From the NCBI GenBank assembly GCA_030765065.1, contig CM060978.1, forward strand, positions 112,635,692-112,699,691: a DNA stretch of 64,000 bases, given 5' to 3'. How positions within the stretch are numbered: the stretch's first letter is position 1; every line of letters starts with the position of its first letter. The notes beneath the pieces are model-generated. The model saw only the letters and a program-made list of their open reading frames with translations, searched no databases and was not told where the DNA came from. The translations under genes were made by a program, and so were the position numbers. Shown one piece after another: positions 45,165 to 54,480 of the stretch. Origin of the DNA: Deroplatys truncata (taxonomy: Eukaryota > Arthropoda > Insecta > Mantodea > Mantidae).

Positions 45165-45205
45165 CCCCAAATTAACGAACCAATCAAAACACTCCACGTC
45201 ACTTC
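45165..45205 (+). promoter_or_regulatory. Perfect ER-stress-type element, outermost, right arm
   Basis: CCAAT at 45180-45184 and CCACG at 45194-45198 are separated by exactly nine bases, the ERSE arrangement. TCAC follows, completing TGACGTG on the other strand. Confidence 0.5.
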
Positions 45206-45223
45206 CTCAATTCTTTCAACTCG

Positions 45224-45371
45224 TCCCGGATGAGCCAACCGATTTAACGATAATCCTAACGCTCAGGGCGCTTTTCAAACTTACCGCCGCCGCCGTCGCA
45301 CGCAGCGACACTAGCGACACTAGCGCCCCTAGCGGCAGGATTATCGTTAAAACAATTGGCTCATCCGGGAC
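45224..45371. repeat. Terminal stem-loop, right end
   Basis: Mirror of 27314-27460: TCCCGGATGAGCCAACCGAT pairs with CAATTGGCTCATCCGGGA across a ~79-bp GC-rich loop. Confidence 0.75.
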
Positions 45372-45381
45372 TATTACTACT

Positions 45382-45387
45382 CTCCTG
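45382..45387. repeat. Right copy of 6-bp target-site duplication CTCCTG
   Basis: Directly follows the terminal CCGGGACTATTACTACT. Confidence 0.65.
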
Positions 45388-46084
45388 GAGTTCGATTTAC
45401 TGCAACTTAAGCTTTCCGGCTGCAGAGAAAAATTGATGAGTGCCTCAAGTTTTCAGTAGGTATTGCAGCTCAGAGATAGAAAAAACAGATACACTTCAGA
45501 AAACCATCGCTCGAGCCAAACTCCACAAGAACCTTAAAAGGGGCAGCGCAATTATATAAAAGCAGCATACTTTCCTCTAACGCTGCGGCCTAAATTCAAA
45601 TCCCGGTTGGGCCAAGCACAGATTACCTTCAAGGACTTACAAGCCAATGTCCTGGGTCAGTAGCCTGTCGAGGAGCAAGCAAACCATCAGAACCAGGATG
45701 GTTGATAAGCCCAATTATGCAGGTAAAGAAGGAAATCAAATGCATTGATGAAAGGGATGGCAGGGAAATTCGCGGGTCCAGTCCAAACCTCTATGAAATG
45801 CTTTTCGGAGCATAGAAATATTTAAGTTATCTATTGTAGAGGTTACATCACCGTTGTCCGAAACGAATAGACTTGGCATAACCTGCATAATACATTATCT
45901 TATGCCTATATAGAATCATTCTCGCTTTCTCTATCTCTGCAATATATAGGTCAATTGCATATTTTGCTTCATAAACACGCTGATGATAGACTTATTATTA
46001 TTTATTATTATTATTATTATTATTGCTCTTATATATTATACACTTAGATTGATTTTTCATCCGAGGATGTACAATCATGTATTA

Positions 46085-46119
<35 letters not shown>

Positions 46120-46436
46120 TCCTAATTGTTATATGTTTAGTGTGAATTTCATCCAAAGTTGTGTATTCATATCTCTTACGCATTTTTTCCTTAATGCACT
46201 CTACGTTTACGCTATTTCTAATGCTAATAAAATCGCATATCCTCGATTTTTCTGTGCCTGTATAGAATGCGTGGAGAAGCAGTAAATGTTTCTAGAATAA
46301 TTATATGAATGTAGATGAATGTTTCTTACTTATTCAGTCTCTAGTACTATCAAATCTATCTTTCTTTCTTTCTCTCTCTCTTTCATATTACCAAGGTTCG
46401 CAGAATTTAGCAATGCATTCTGTTGGCTCCCCCTGA
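45388..46436. other. Gene-free interval with a SINE-like head and ATT tracts
   Basis: AATTCAAATCCCGG near 45595-45608 is B-box-like, with a possible SINE body to about 45750. (ATT)n tracts lie at 45993-46023 and 46085-46115. No gene is seen. Confidence 0.4.
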
Positions 46437-46439
46437 AAT

Positions 46440-46712
46440 TAATTAAACTGAGTCTTATTTGTGGATGCTCTTTAATTACTATGGTCCTTAGCGTCCCATT
46501 CTATATTGGGGGGAAAGACGGAAATTTTGCTCAGAGGCCTCATTATCAGTCTTGAGGTTCTTATACATGCCGTAAATCTACGACACGGGACCACCGGCTT
46601 TACTTCCCTTCCGAAGGAAGCCATGCTAAGGATTTTTACGCCGGAGAAAATCAATCGCCCTCCTCCGGGTTTGAACCTCGGGAGCTAGAGGCTAGCATGG
46701 TACGCCTCTCCT
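46440..46712 (-). mobile_element. SINE-1, copy 4
   Basis: The reverse B box GGGTTTGAACC is at about 46667-46677 and the family body is intact. The A-box side is shortened (GCATGGTACGCCTCTCC). Confidence 0.8.
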
Positions 46713-47086
46713 CTGTCTGACCATTAATAACTTATAATGGATTTCTCTTGTTATTAACGGTTGTCATCGTCAAACTCTGCACTGAAACGTTTCCTTGCTT
46801 ATGTGTGTATATATTTTCCCTTACACAAGAGTTTTTTTCCTGAATCAGTGCGTACGATCTATAGTTGCATGTTTTCCGACAACTTCATAGCTCTTTTCTT
46901 TTCTTTCCTTCTTTTTTCACTTTCAATATAAAGAGCATCCCATAAAGAACGAAATTTTTAAATTGCGCGTCTCTTTTCAGTATGTTAGTTTGCCGGACCT
47001 GAAATTTAAGCGATTGTCGTCTGTTTATATTGCGATTAACGATTGTCATTGTCAATTGTCATTTGTGCGTATGATTATCAGCTAAA

Positions 47087-47947
47087 ATGGAGCGATACAC
47101 GAAGGAACAACGCATCAAATTTTGAAAATGCGTTGCAAGTACGGTGAGTGCTATGCAGAGACCGATCGAATTTTTGGTAGGCAAAATACGCCTAATGTGT
47201 CAACAGTGCACAGACTGGTAAGGAAATTTGAAGATACAGGATCGACACTGAAAATCAAATCACCTGGACGTCCTCGTTCTCGTCGATCGGCAGAGAATAT
47301 CGCTCTAGTCAGACAGAGCGTTGCTACGAGTCCATTCGCTGTCGTTCCCAATAATTTGGCATTTCGAAAAGCAGTTTGCAGCGAATTTTAACAAAAGACC
47401 TTTGCAGCCTTTTAAGATCCAACTAACTCAAGAGTTGAAGCCGATGAACCATTTGAAACGTTGAACATTTGCCGGTTGGTTATTCACCAAACAAGAATTC
47501 CAGAATTCCATAGTGATTTTCATAATAAAATAATCTTTAGTGACGAGGCACACTTCCAGCTTAATTGTTATATTGATAAACAAAACTCCGGATTTGGGAC
47601 ACAGAGAATCCTCGCATGGTCCGTGAGAAGTGTCTGTATCCAGAATGAGTCAGTGTTTGGTGCGGATTATGAGGTGGCGGACTAATTGGGCCATATTTTT
47701 TAAGACGAAACAGGAAAAGCAGTGACAGTGAATGGTTATTGTTATCACCACATGATAACACAGTTTTTATGGCCGCAATTGCAAAAATCGAATATGAAAG
47801 ACTTGTGGTTCCAACAGGATGAAGCAACCTGCCACACTGCCGTTGAAACAAACAAGGTTGCTGAGAGACAGATTCCCTGCTCGTGTCATCTGTTGGAACG
47901 GTAGTCAGAACTGGCCACTGAGATCGTGTGGTTTGACATCATGTGAT
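47087..47947 (+). pseudogene. Mariner-like transposase, N-terminal and catalytic part (outer element)
   Basis: ATGGAGCGATACACG opens MERYTKEQRIKF and then a stop at codon 13. In other frames follow FGRQNTPNVSTVHRLVRKFE and SPGRPRSRRS (paired HTH with GRPR-type linker), IFSDEAHFQLN (first catalytic Asp) and LWFQQDEATCHTA (second catalytic Asp). The frame then continues to CDYI at the insertion point. Several frameshifts and a deletion are present, so it cannot make active protein. Confidence 0.85.
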
Positions 47948-47951
47948 TATA

Positions 47952-48990
47952 TATAGAGAGGCAAAAAACTACGAACCGGCTGCGCGGTGTTTTTCCTGTC
48001 CGCGTCCTCGGCGCTCGTTGCCGTCTGCCGCTATCATAGAAAGGCGCGGAGTCTTGTTGAAAAAAGGCAAACTCACGCTCCCTGTATGTCAATTCTCTAA
48101 ACAAAGGGGGGGGGGGGCAAAATAGTATTCACGGATGTACGGGCGTCAATTGTTGACTCGAAAAAATTGGCCCTATAACTCGTTCTCCGCTCATGCGCAC
48201 CATACATCAATTTGTTCGTCATGAAGGGGTACTTCATGAAAATTGGGTTTGTCAGAGCTCCAATAACGATTATTTTGTGTACACACGTATCCATGAAGGT
48301 GGAACCAAGCCTCGTCTGTGAAAAATATGGGTCTATTTCGCCATTGTGTACACTATTGAGGCTCCCCTCACAAAATGTGCGCCTAATTACAGGATCACCT
48401 GGTTGAAGAGCATGTAGCACAGTTATTTTATATGGTTTAACTTTAGCAATTTGGTAGCTCTTCGCGCAGAGCCATAAGAAATGCCTGCATGTTGTGAAAG
48501 ACGCCTATGTGATTTCTCTGGGGGGGATTCTCCAAACTATGACGGTTGTGATCTAATGTTTCTTCGGTAAGAACCGTCGCAGTCTTTTAGATTTCTTAGC
48601 CTGAACACTTCCTGTGGCCTGAAATTTATTGTAAAGTTAATGGATTTTTGTACAGCCTGGAACTTTTACATCTGGAAATCTTTCTGAAAATCGTACTTTC
48701 ACTTGGTGAGCTGGCTGAGTTAACGAATCATAAGTAAATACACGCTGTGTAGTAGAAAACATATACTGAGTCATAATATACTTTGTGACTAAGTACAGGA
48801 CAAAATGATAAATAACTGGTAATAACTGAACTACATCACATCACCGTCAACTCAATACTGCACTTCACACTGCAGAGCAAAACCGCGTCAACAGCGTGAC
48901 CTAGTTTATAGCAGCAGTGCGGTATCATGTTTCCACACGCCCAGTGGAAAAACACTGCGCAGCCGGTTCGTAGTTTCTTAGCTCTTCGGT
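47952..48990 (-). mobile_element. Second mariner, nested in the first
   Basis: ACTACGAACCGGCTGCGC occurs near both ends in inverted orientation (47970 and 48975 regions). The outer transposase frame reads CDYI directly into LWWYVKSC when this segment and one TA are removed, which fixes the insertion site at a duplicated TA (47950-47951 and 48991-48992). Its own transposase runs on the minus strand. A G run at about 48105-48116 lies inside it. Confidence 0.85.
47985..48774 (-). pseudogene. Mariner transposase of the nested element
   Basis: On the minus strand ATGACTCAGTATATG opens MTQYMFSTTQRVFTYD and RFSERFPDVKVPG, a mariner HTH start. ALQPGDPVIRRTFCEG is near 48410, FTDEAWFHLHGYV (first catalytic Asp) near 48320, and FAFFQQDSAP (second catalytic Asp) near 48060. 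The region after the second Asp is unrelated or scrambled and the third acidic residue is not found. Frameshifts make it inactive. It differs clearly in sequence from the outer mariner. Confidence 0.8.
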
Positions 48991-48992
48991 TA

Positions 48993-49216
48993 TTTTGTGG
49001 TGGTATGTCAAGTCTTGTGTTTATATGAACAATCCACGAACCATCCTCCAACTCAAGGCAGAAATTAGACGTGTCATGGGTGAAATTCCAGCGGAACTTT
49101 GCTCTACTGTCGTTGAAAATTTGTCCACAGAGTGGATGTGTGCAGACGAAGCCGTGGAGGACATTTGCCCGATATTTTATTTCATGTTATATCACAGTCT
49201 TTGTGCTTTATATTGA
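48993..49216 (+). pseudogene. Mariner-like transposase C-terminal part (outer element)
   Basis: It begins WWYVKSCVYMNNPRTI and continues with LKAEIRRVMGEIPAELC and a stop at 49214. This is the conserved tail after the third catalytic Asp (retained as CD in CDYI). It is separated from the rest only by the nested insertion. Confidence 0.85.
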
Positions 49217-49298
49217 CATAATAATATTAATAATTTTCAAATAAATTATGTGTTTTATTATTAAACTAAAAATTGCGTTCTTTATGAGACACCCTATA

Positions 49299-49720
49299 TA
49301 TTATTGTTTTTTCGCTTATTATGTCTCAGTGGTGCCATAGTCACTGCGGTAGTTGCAAGCAACTCCTGGATAGCTTCTTCCATGTCACAGTATGTCAGTG
49401 GGGCGCTTACAGTCGTAAAAGAAATACTTTTCGTCCGGCGTGATTGGAATCTCAAGCTCGAAGTGCGTGCCTTATGAACATATACTTCATTTTATAGGCT
49501 ACATCAATTTCAGTGTAGTCATTGTAGTTTATCAACTACTTTGGATTGTCTCCTTTGCGACTCTGGGTTGGGGCTGTATCCACTGCCCCGATGTGGTAGC
49601 TTTCATCCATTAATTTTCATCGGTTTGTTGTGAGTGTATGTGTACGCGCGCGCGCTAGACGGATGGATTCCACAATCGCGGCTGTGCGGTTCTCCATACT
49701 ATAACGGTGTGTAGTTTCTT

Positions 49721-49776
<56 letters not shown>

Positions 49777-50517
49777 GTCTATGTTTATATTCGTCACACT
49801 TCAGGCTGATTTTACGAGCCTACACTTACATTAGAGTCTGGTATATGGGGAGTTTTATAATAGTTTTCTGAAGCTGGATGTGTGCAATAGGCTGCTAGCA
49901 GTGTGAAACGTGAGGTCATAATTATTTATATCCGAAAAAAATTATGGGTTTTCAAATTGACTTGCATTAATCTGACTAAAAATAATGGATTATTTATAAA
50001 AAAAACCTAATTTTGCACTGTTACAGATTAAGGGTAATTTATATGAAAAGGATTAACATAAGAACGTAAAACTTAGCGCAACTTCGTTAGATTAGGTATT
50101 GCAGGTGGAAGAAATAATACTTATGTTCTTTCATGCTGTTCTTTATTCCTCACACCTCAGTGTGTGTGTGTGTGTGTGTGTGTGTGTTTCAATCAAGTTA
50201 TGTATATCGTAACATTCTGGCTTCCCCTCGCCATTCAGTTAAACGTCTTCATGAGTAGCCATCTTGAATATGCAAATTACGATCAGTTATAAAACACTTA
50301 TTTATATTAATCAATCAACTCCATGCCACAGCGTCGCATTTATTATGCAGATTACGTTTGCATACCATACAAGCCCCTAACGCATTTATCGGCAACATCG
50401 CTCTTTGAAATTCTAGACCTATAGATTATATAATATGGGGTCGGCTGCATCTAAGCCAATGGGCTATTTGAAATCGATTATTAGGCACCTTAATTATCAA
50501 AACCACTGTCAATCGAT
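49299..50517. other. Gene-free interval with microsatellites
   Basis: (ATT)n lies at 49723-49774 and (GT)n at 50160-50187. No coding region or transposon end is recognised. Confidence 0.45.
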
Positions 50518-51859
50518 CTGCCGTTTGTGAAAATTGCAACACCAAGAAAGAATTTCCCGAATAACTCCAAACTTGGTGGAAATGTTGAAGAGTGTGCAAG
50601 CAATAAGTGATTAGGTTTGCAGGGAGATGGGGTACACGTAGGCCGAGCAGAGCTCTCTCGTGTCGGTCCGACAAGGTCAGTTTTGCGCCCAGTGTAGTCA
50701 GTGCAGAGCTGTCAAATAAGGTGGAAACAATAAAGTAGGTGCCAGTGTGCCTCGTCGACGTCAAAGGGAGCCATATCGGCATGTGAGTGAGTTCAAACTG
50801 GGCAGAATGATCGGTCTCCGGGAAGCGGGTTTATCATACCGTGACATTTCGGCTCGGACAGGGCATGTTGCTACGACAGAGATGCGTGTGTGGGAGCAGT
50901 GGATAGATGAAGGTCTTACGCAGCGAAGAGCGTGTACTGGACCACGGAACATGGTCGCAGCACGGGATGACCGTCATTTTGTCCGCATGGCCATAACGGA
51001 ACGTATAGCTTCATCCACAGTGTTAGCTCGACGCTGGAGCACTGCAACAGGTATGAATTTGTCTGCATCAACGGTTCGTCGCCATCTGCTGCAGGTTGGA
51101 CTGGTTGTATGCATGCCATTACGTTGGATTCCAATGTCCAGAAACCACCAGCTCCTCCGACTGCAATGAGCACGTGAACACCGTCACTGGGGTTCCGAGT
51201 GTTCAAAATGTAGTCTTTTCGGACGATTCCTGCTTCAATGTGCCCCACAGTGATGGCCGCATATGTGCCCGGCGGTACCATGATTTGGGTCGCCATTGAT
51301 TACAACAACCCATTTCGCCTCCTACGAATTGAGGGCATTTTGAACAGCAACCGGTACCTAACGGTGGTTGTAGAGCCTGAGGTATTCCCCTGCTTCAGGC
51401 ATCTTCACAGGCCACATTTCAAAAGGACAATGCCCGGCCACATATTTGGAGGAATGTATAAGCCTTCTTCGAAGAGCGACCGGTACCATTGCTTCCCTGC
51501 CCTGCACGTTCGCCTGACACTTCGCCCATCGTACATGTCTGGGATATGGTTGGTCGGCACCTGGTGCGTCACGGTCCTCCAGTAACCAGTGTTACGGATT
51601 TGTGGCCTCGAATACTAACTGCGTGGAGGGAAATCCCTCAAGAACTTATTCAGAACCTTCTTGATTCAATGTCACGGCGTATAGCAGCTCTAATTGCAGC
51701 GCATGGAGGCCACATCAAATACTGAATATTAGGGCTCAAAGGTCATGTATAGATTTGAAAAGTTTATCATTTGTTACTTGTAATGTACCTAACTTGTGGT
51801 ATTAAATTCATTGAATTCATGCGTTTCCTTCTTGGTGTTGCAACTGTCACAAACGGCAG
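50518..51859 (+). mobile_element. Tc1-like element with 35-bp terminal inverted repeats
   Basis: CTGCCGTTTGTGA followed by three bases and TTGCAACACCAAGAA at the left is mirrored at the right as TTCTTGGTGTTGCAA, three bases, TCACAAACGGCAG. The total of 1342 bp is normal for Tc1. The right flank is TA-rich; the left flank AT has lost the exact TA. It encodes a dead transposase. Confidence 0.9.
50747..51725 (+). pseudogene. Tc1-like transposase
   Basis: The family start MPRRR is preserved but the ATG has become GTG. RMIGLREAGLSYRDIS is the first HTH and STVRRHLLQVGL the second. An in-frame TGA occurs at 51167, then a frameshift. VVFSDDSCFN holds the first catalytic Asp and FQKDNARPHI the second. 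ARSPDTSPIVHVWDMVG should carry the third residue, the Glu of PIEH, which is Val here. The tail REIPQELIQNLLDSM with HGGHIKY and a stop at 51725 is normal. At least three separate inactivating changes are visible. Confidence 0.9.
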
Positions 51860-51905
51860 TATATATATATATATATATAATGTGTCTGTTGTGTAGGTAA
51901 AGCAT

Positions 51906-53579
51906 GGTTCACAACCACCCGAGAACGATAACCAGAACGGAAACGAGAACGGGAAGCAATGCACCATGCAAGATATTGGTTCACAACAGCCCGGTAACGA
52001 GAACGGGAATGCATATCGATCACAAAGTAAAAGTCGACTTTGCGCATTGCGATTTCATTTGTTTTTGAGTGACCAATGATATTTTTACTTTCTCTACTAC
52101 GTATAGTAAGTAGGGGAAGTATTGTATTCCACCCAAAAATTCGATACCGAGATTTCACCGGAAATATATATTTTGAGACCCCTGGTCCAAAAAAAGCATT
52201 TTTGGAAACATGTCCGTGTGTGTGTCTGTCTGTGAACAGCATAACTCAGAAACGAACAGTCGGATAAACACCAAATTTGGTATTTAGATTCAGTACCTTC
52301 CAGAGATGCGACACAAATGTTTTCAAGAAAATCCCCCCACCCCAGATTACCCTTTACATGGAAGATTTTTCGAAAATTTTAATTTTCTCAAAAATGGCTC
52401 TAACGATTTTGATTAAAGTATCACATGTTTAAGATATTTTCATGACAAATAAAATGTATATCTTGAATTTTCTGGGAATGTCTCCAAAAGTATTCTTCAT
52501 TATGAACGACTTTTGCATAACTGGTAAACCATAAGAGATAGACAAAATTGTACTACACAAAAATGTAGATCGCGTTAAAATACACAATTTATATCATATA
52601 CATTGTTTTTGTTGAGTGAACCATTTTCGAGATATTGCTCGTTATTCCCTTAAATTTTTCAATACTTATTTTCTCAAATGGGAATTCGTTATTCATTTTT
52701 TTGTCTTGGATATACAAAGAGTATTAATCTGTGGGAAAGGGAATGGTGCTGCACCTAGCAACCAGCTATTAAGAGATACGTATGTGCTTAAAGGCTACTG
52801 CATTTCCAAATTGCCCTTGTAAATATATTATCCCCTTACATCTACAAGAAAATTAGCAATAAGATAGACTCTGCTAATGTTTATCTCGATTAACATGAAG
52901 TAGATGGAGAATAAGCGTTTGTAAAAATAGTTTGTACAAGAGTAGAGAAAGTCATGTGAGTGTAACACATCAGATTTTTAACTTACAGTTTAGCCAAGCC
53001 AACGTCAAAATTCCATAGAGTAAACATTATCTAAATGTATATCCATTACATTTGCGGTCCCTCTATATGTGCCAAGTTTTCATGCTTTATTTAATGTCAT
53101 AAATTAAAGTTGTTTATTATTCTTTTTCAATTTCCACCGGTTTTAGCTGTTCTTTGTAGCTTTCACCATTGTTTTTAGATAATTGCCGGTTTTGAGATGC
53201 ACATAAACAAACTACAAATGACCCTTTCACCAGAGGAATCAACGCTCATTGGATTTGCAGGTGTCAGGTTGAGGTTAGGAAGCACTTTTACTACTAATTC
53301 CTTCCAGTTTCATGTTTCTAGCTTGCGACTACAGAGAGCACTAGCGGCTGTTTCATGTCACGCCGCCTGGAATAACCTTTAGAGTGAAGAGTCTAACATA
53401 CACAATATGGGTATAATATGCCTTGCCCGGGATCGAGAACGAGAAAGTTAAAAGTTGGGCAACTCTTCTTTCCCGTTCCCGGAGTCCGGGAAGGCTTCTC
53501 GTCGATTGTGAACGCTCCCGTCTGAATACATGTATTTCAACTTTCTCGTTCTGGTTACGGTTCTCGTTGGTTGTGAACC
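51906..53579. mobile_element. TIR element with GGTTCACAAC ends, containing a nested family A copy
   Basis: GGTTCACAACC, ACGATAACCAGAACG at the left is mirrored at the right by CGTTCTGGTTACGGTT and GGTTGTGAACC. The arms of about 40 bp are imperfect. The interior holds an (almost) complete family A copy. Without it the element is about 0.78 kb, non-coding and MITE-like. GAACGGGAA/GAACGAGAA words are enriched at both ends. The superfamily is unknown and no target-site duplication was identified. Confidence 0.65.
52087..52978 (+). mobile_element. Family A element, copy 4 (nested)
   Basis: A full-length copy with a type A tail (TTTGTCTTGGATATACAAAG) and a short GTGTGTGTCTGTCTGTG tract. The inverted ends ACTTTCTCTAC/GTAGAGAAAGT are intact. 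Confidence 0.85.
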
Positions 53580-53879
53580 AACCTTTATTGCTTAAAACGC
53601 AGTACTGAAGGTCTTGGACAAATAGGTAATTAAAAGCACGGCATGCAAGATCCATTTAAAATAATGCGGAATAAACTGCAAATACATGCACCCTTTAACA
53701 AGTTTTGTAGAATTAACTGTCTTTTACAGTATAAACATTATATGATAGCTTGAAACTTCAAACCTTCAACGAAAATACATTAAGTATGCGACATTGTAAT
53801 AAAATACACAAGCATGAGCCGGCCTCTTCAATAATTACAAAACTTCAGAATATGTAAATACGTAACACCTTTATATGAA
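53580..53879. other. Gene-free interval
   Basis: Nothing recognised. Confidence 0.4.
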
Positions 53880-54480
53880 ATATGAATATTAAACAGTTCC
53901 GATCAATACCGTCCTGCCTGTGGCGGAAGAAGGTATTGAATTCGATTATTAATCGTTAAATTACGTCAGTCGATTCAATGGTGCGCGAATTTCATTGTCG
54001 GCAACCTCCGCCAGAAACGCGCAATAGTAGCATTCCATTACCAAATAGGAAACGGATACCCATAGAAGAAATATAATACCGTCATTAGATTCAGCTGAAA
54101 AAATCAGTTGAAACTGACACCTCGCTCGCGCTTCTACCATAATTATTAAGTAATTTGATTAACGACTCCTATTAACCCTTTCAATCGAAGTTACTCGCGG
54201 GCAATCTAATTAGGGAAGGACATTAAGGTATCGCAATCATTCCACTCCACGTTGAGGGACGAGCATAAGCGCTTTCAATGTCGTTCCTTATTTATCATCT
54301 TGACAGCTAAAAGCACTGGGGCTTTCGAAGGACAGTCCCGGAATTATTAACATCACAATGCGCGGGGGGGTTGATATCATGGTAATCAAATTGGTATGCA
54401 GAGTGTGCTTGAACTGACAATTAATCTCTATTGTCATTGCGTTGTCCTTTTTTGCTTTTATTTCGTAATTCTCTTGCATT
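53880..54480. promoter_or_regulatory. Candidate conserved non-coding enhancer-like block
   Basis: A 600-bp stretch without repeats, more balanced in base composition and dense in homeodomain-type cores: GATTATTAATCG, ATAATTATTAAG, TTTGATTAACG, TCTAATTAGG, ATTATTAACATC, GGTAATCAAAT and CAATTAATC. ATTGTCAT (SOX-like) words are also present. It has no open frame. The call rests on appearance only. Confidence 0.25.

Larger units (their letters stand above)
42690..45215 (+). repeat. Tandem ~1.07-1.13 kb promoter cassettes, right arm
   Basis: Equivalent CCAAT boxes lie at 42803, 43927 and 45001, and equivalent splice sites at 43331 and 44397 (1066 bp apart). The outward order is CCAAT cluster, TATA-like box, leader, 47-aa ORF, 5' splice site, then repeated blocks with CGCCATCTT and AGTTCCCA. 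Confidence 0.8.
27303..45381. mobile_element. Giant palindromic element, 18.08 kb, flanked by 6-bp repeats
   Basis: The left arm (27303 to about 36329) and the right arm (about 36357 to 45381) are reverse complements over ~9.03 kb. Mirror positions sum to 72684 at the outside and 72687 near the centre, so net indels between arms are only a few bases. The termini are AGTAGTAATAGTCCCGG and its complement, with CTCCTG on both sides. A 6-bp duplication and 5'-AG termini are features described for Polinton/Maverick elements. However, no Polinton gene (protein-primed DNA polymerase, integrase, ATPase, protease, capsid) is visible, so that link is only a hypothesis. A foldback-type element or an assembly inversion are the alternatives. 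Confidence 0.8.
46931..49298 (+). mobile_element. Mariner-like element (outer), interrupted by a second mariner
   Basis: The left end GCATCCCATAAAGAACGAAA and the right end, reverse-complemented, GTGTCTCATAAAGAACGCAA are matching terminal inverted repeats. Without the 1039-bp insertion the element is about 1.33 kb, a usual mariner length. It carries a decayed transposase on the plus strand. Flanking TA dinucleotides are present on both sides but lie in AT-rich DNA. Confidence 0.85.

Noticed and set aside
27303..45381. Polinton/Maverick element with genes
   Set aside because: The 6-bp duplication and AG terminus fit, but no polymerase B, integrase, ATPase, protease or capsid motif could be read on either strand. 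It is kept as a hypothesis only.
45983..46285. 100-codon frame with Ile and Tyr runs
   Set aside because: It is a translation of two (ATT)n microsatellites.
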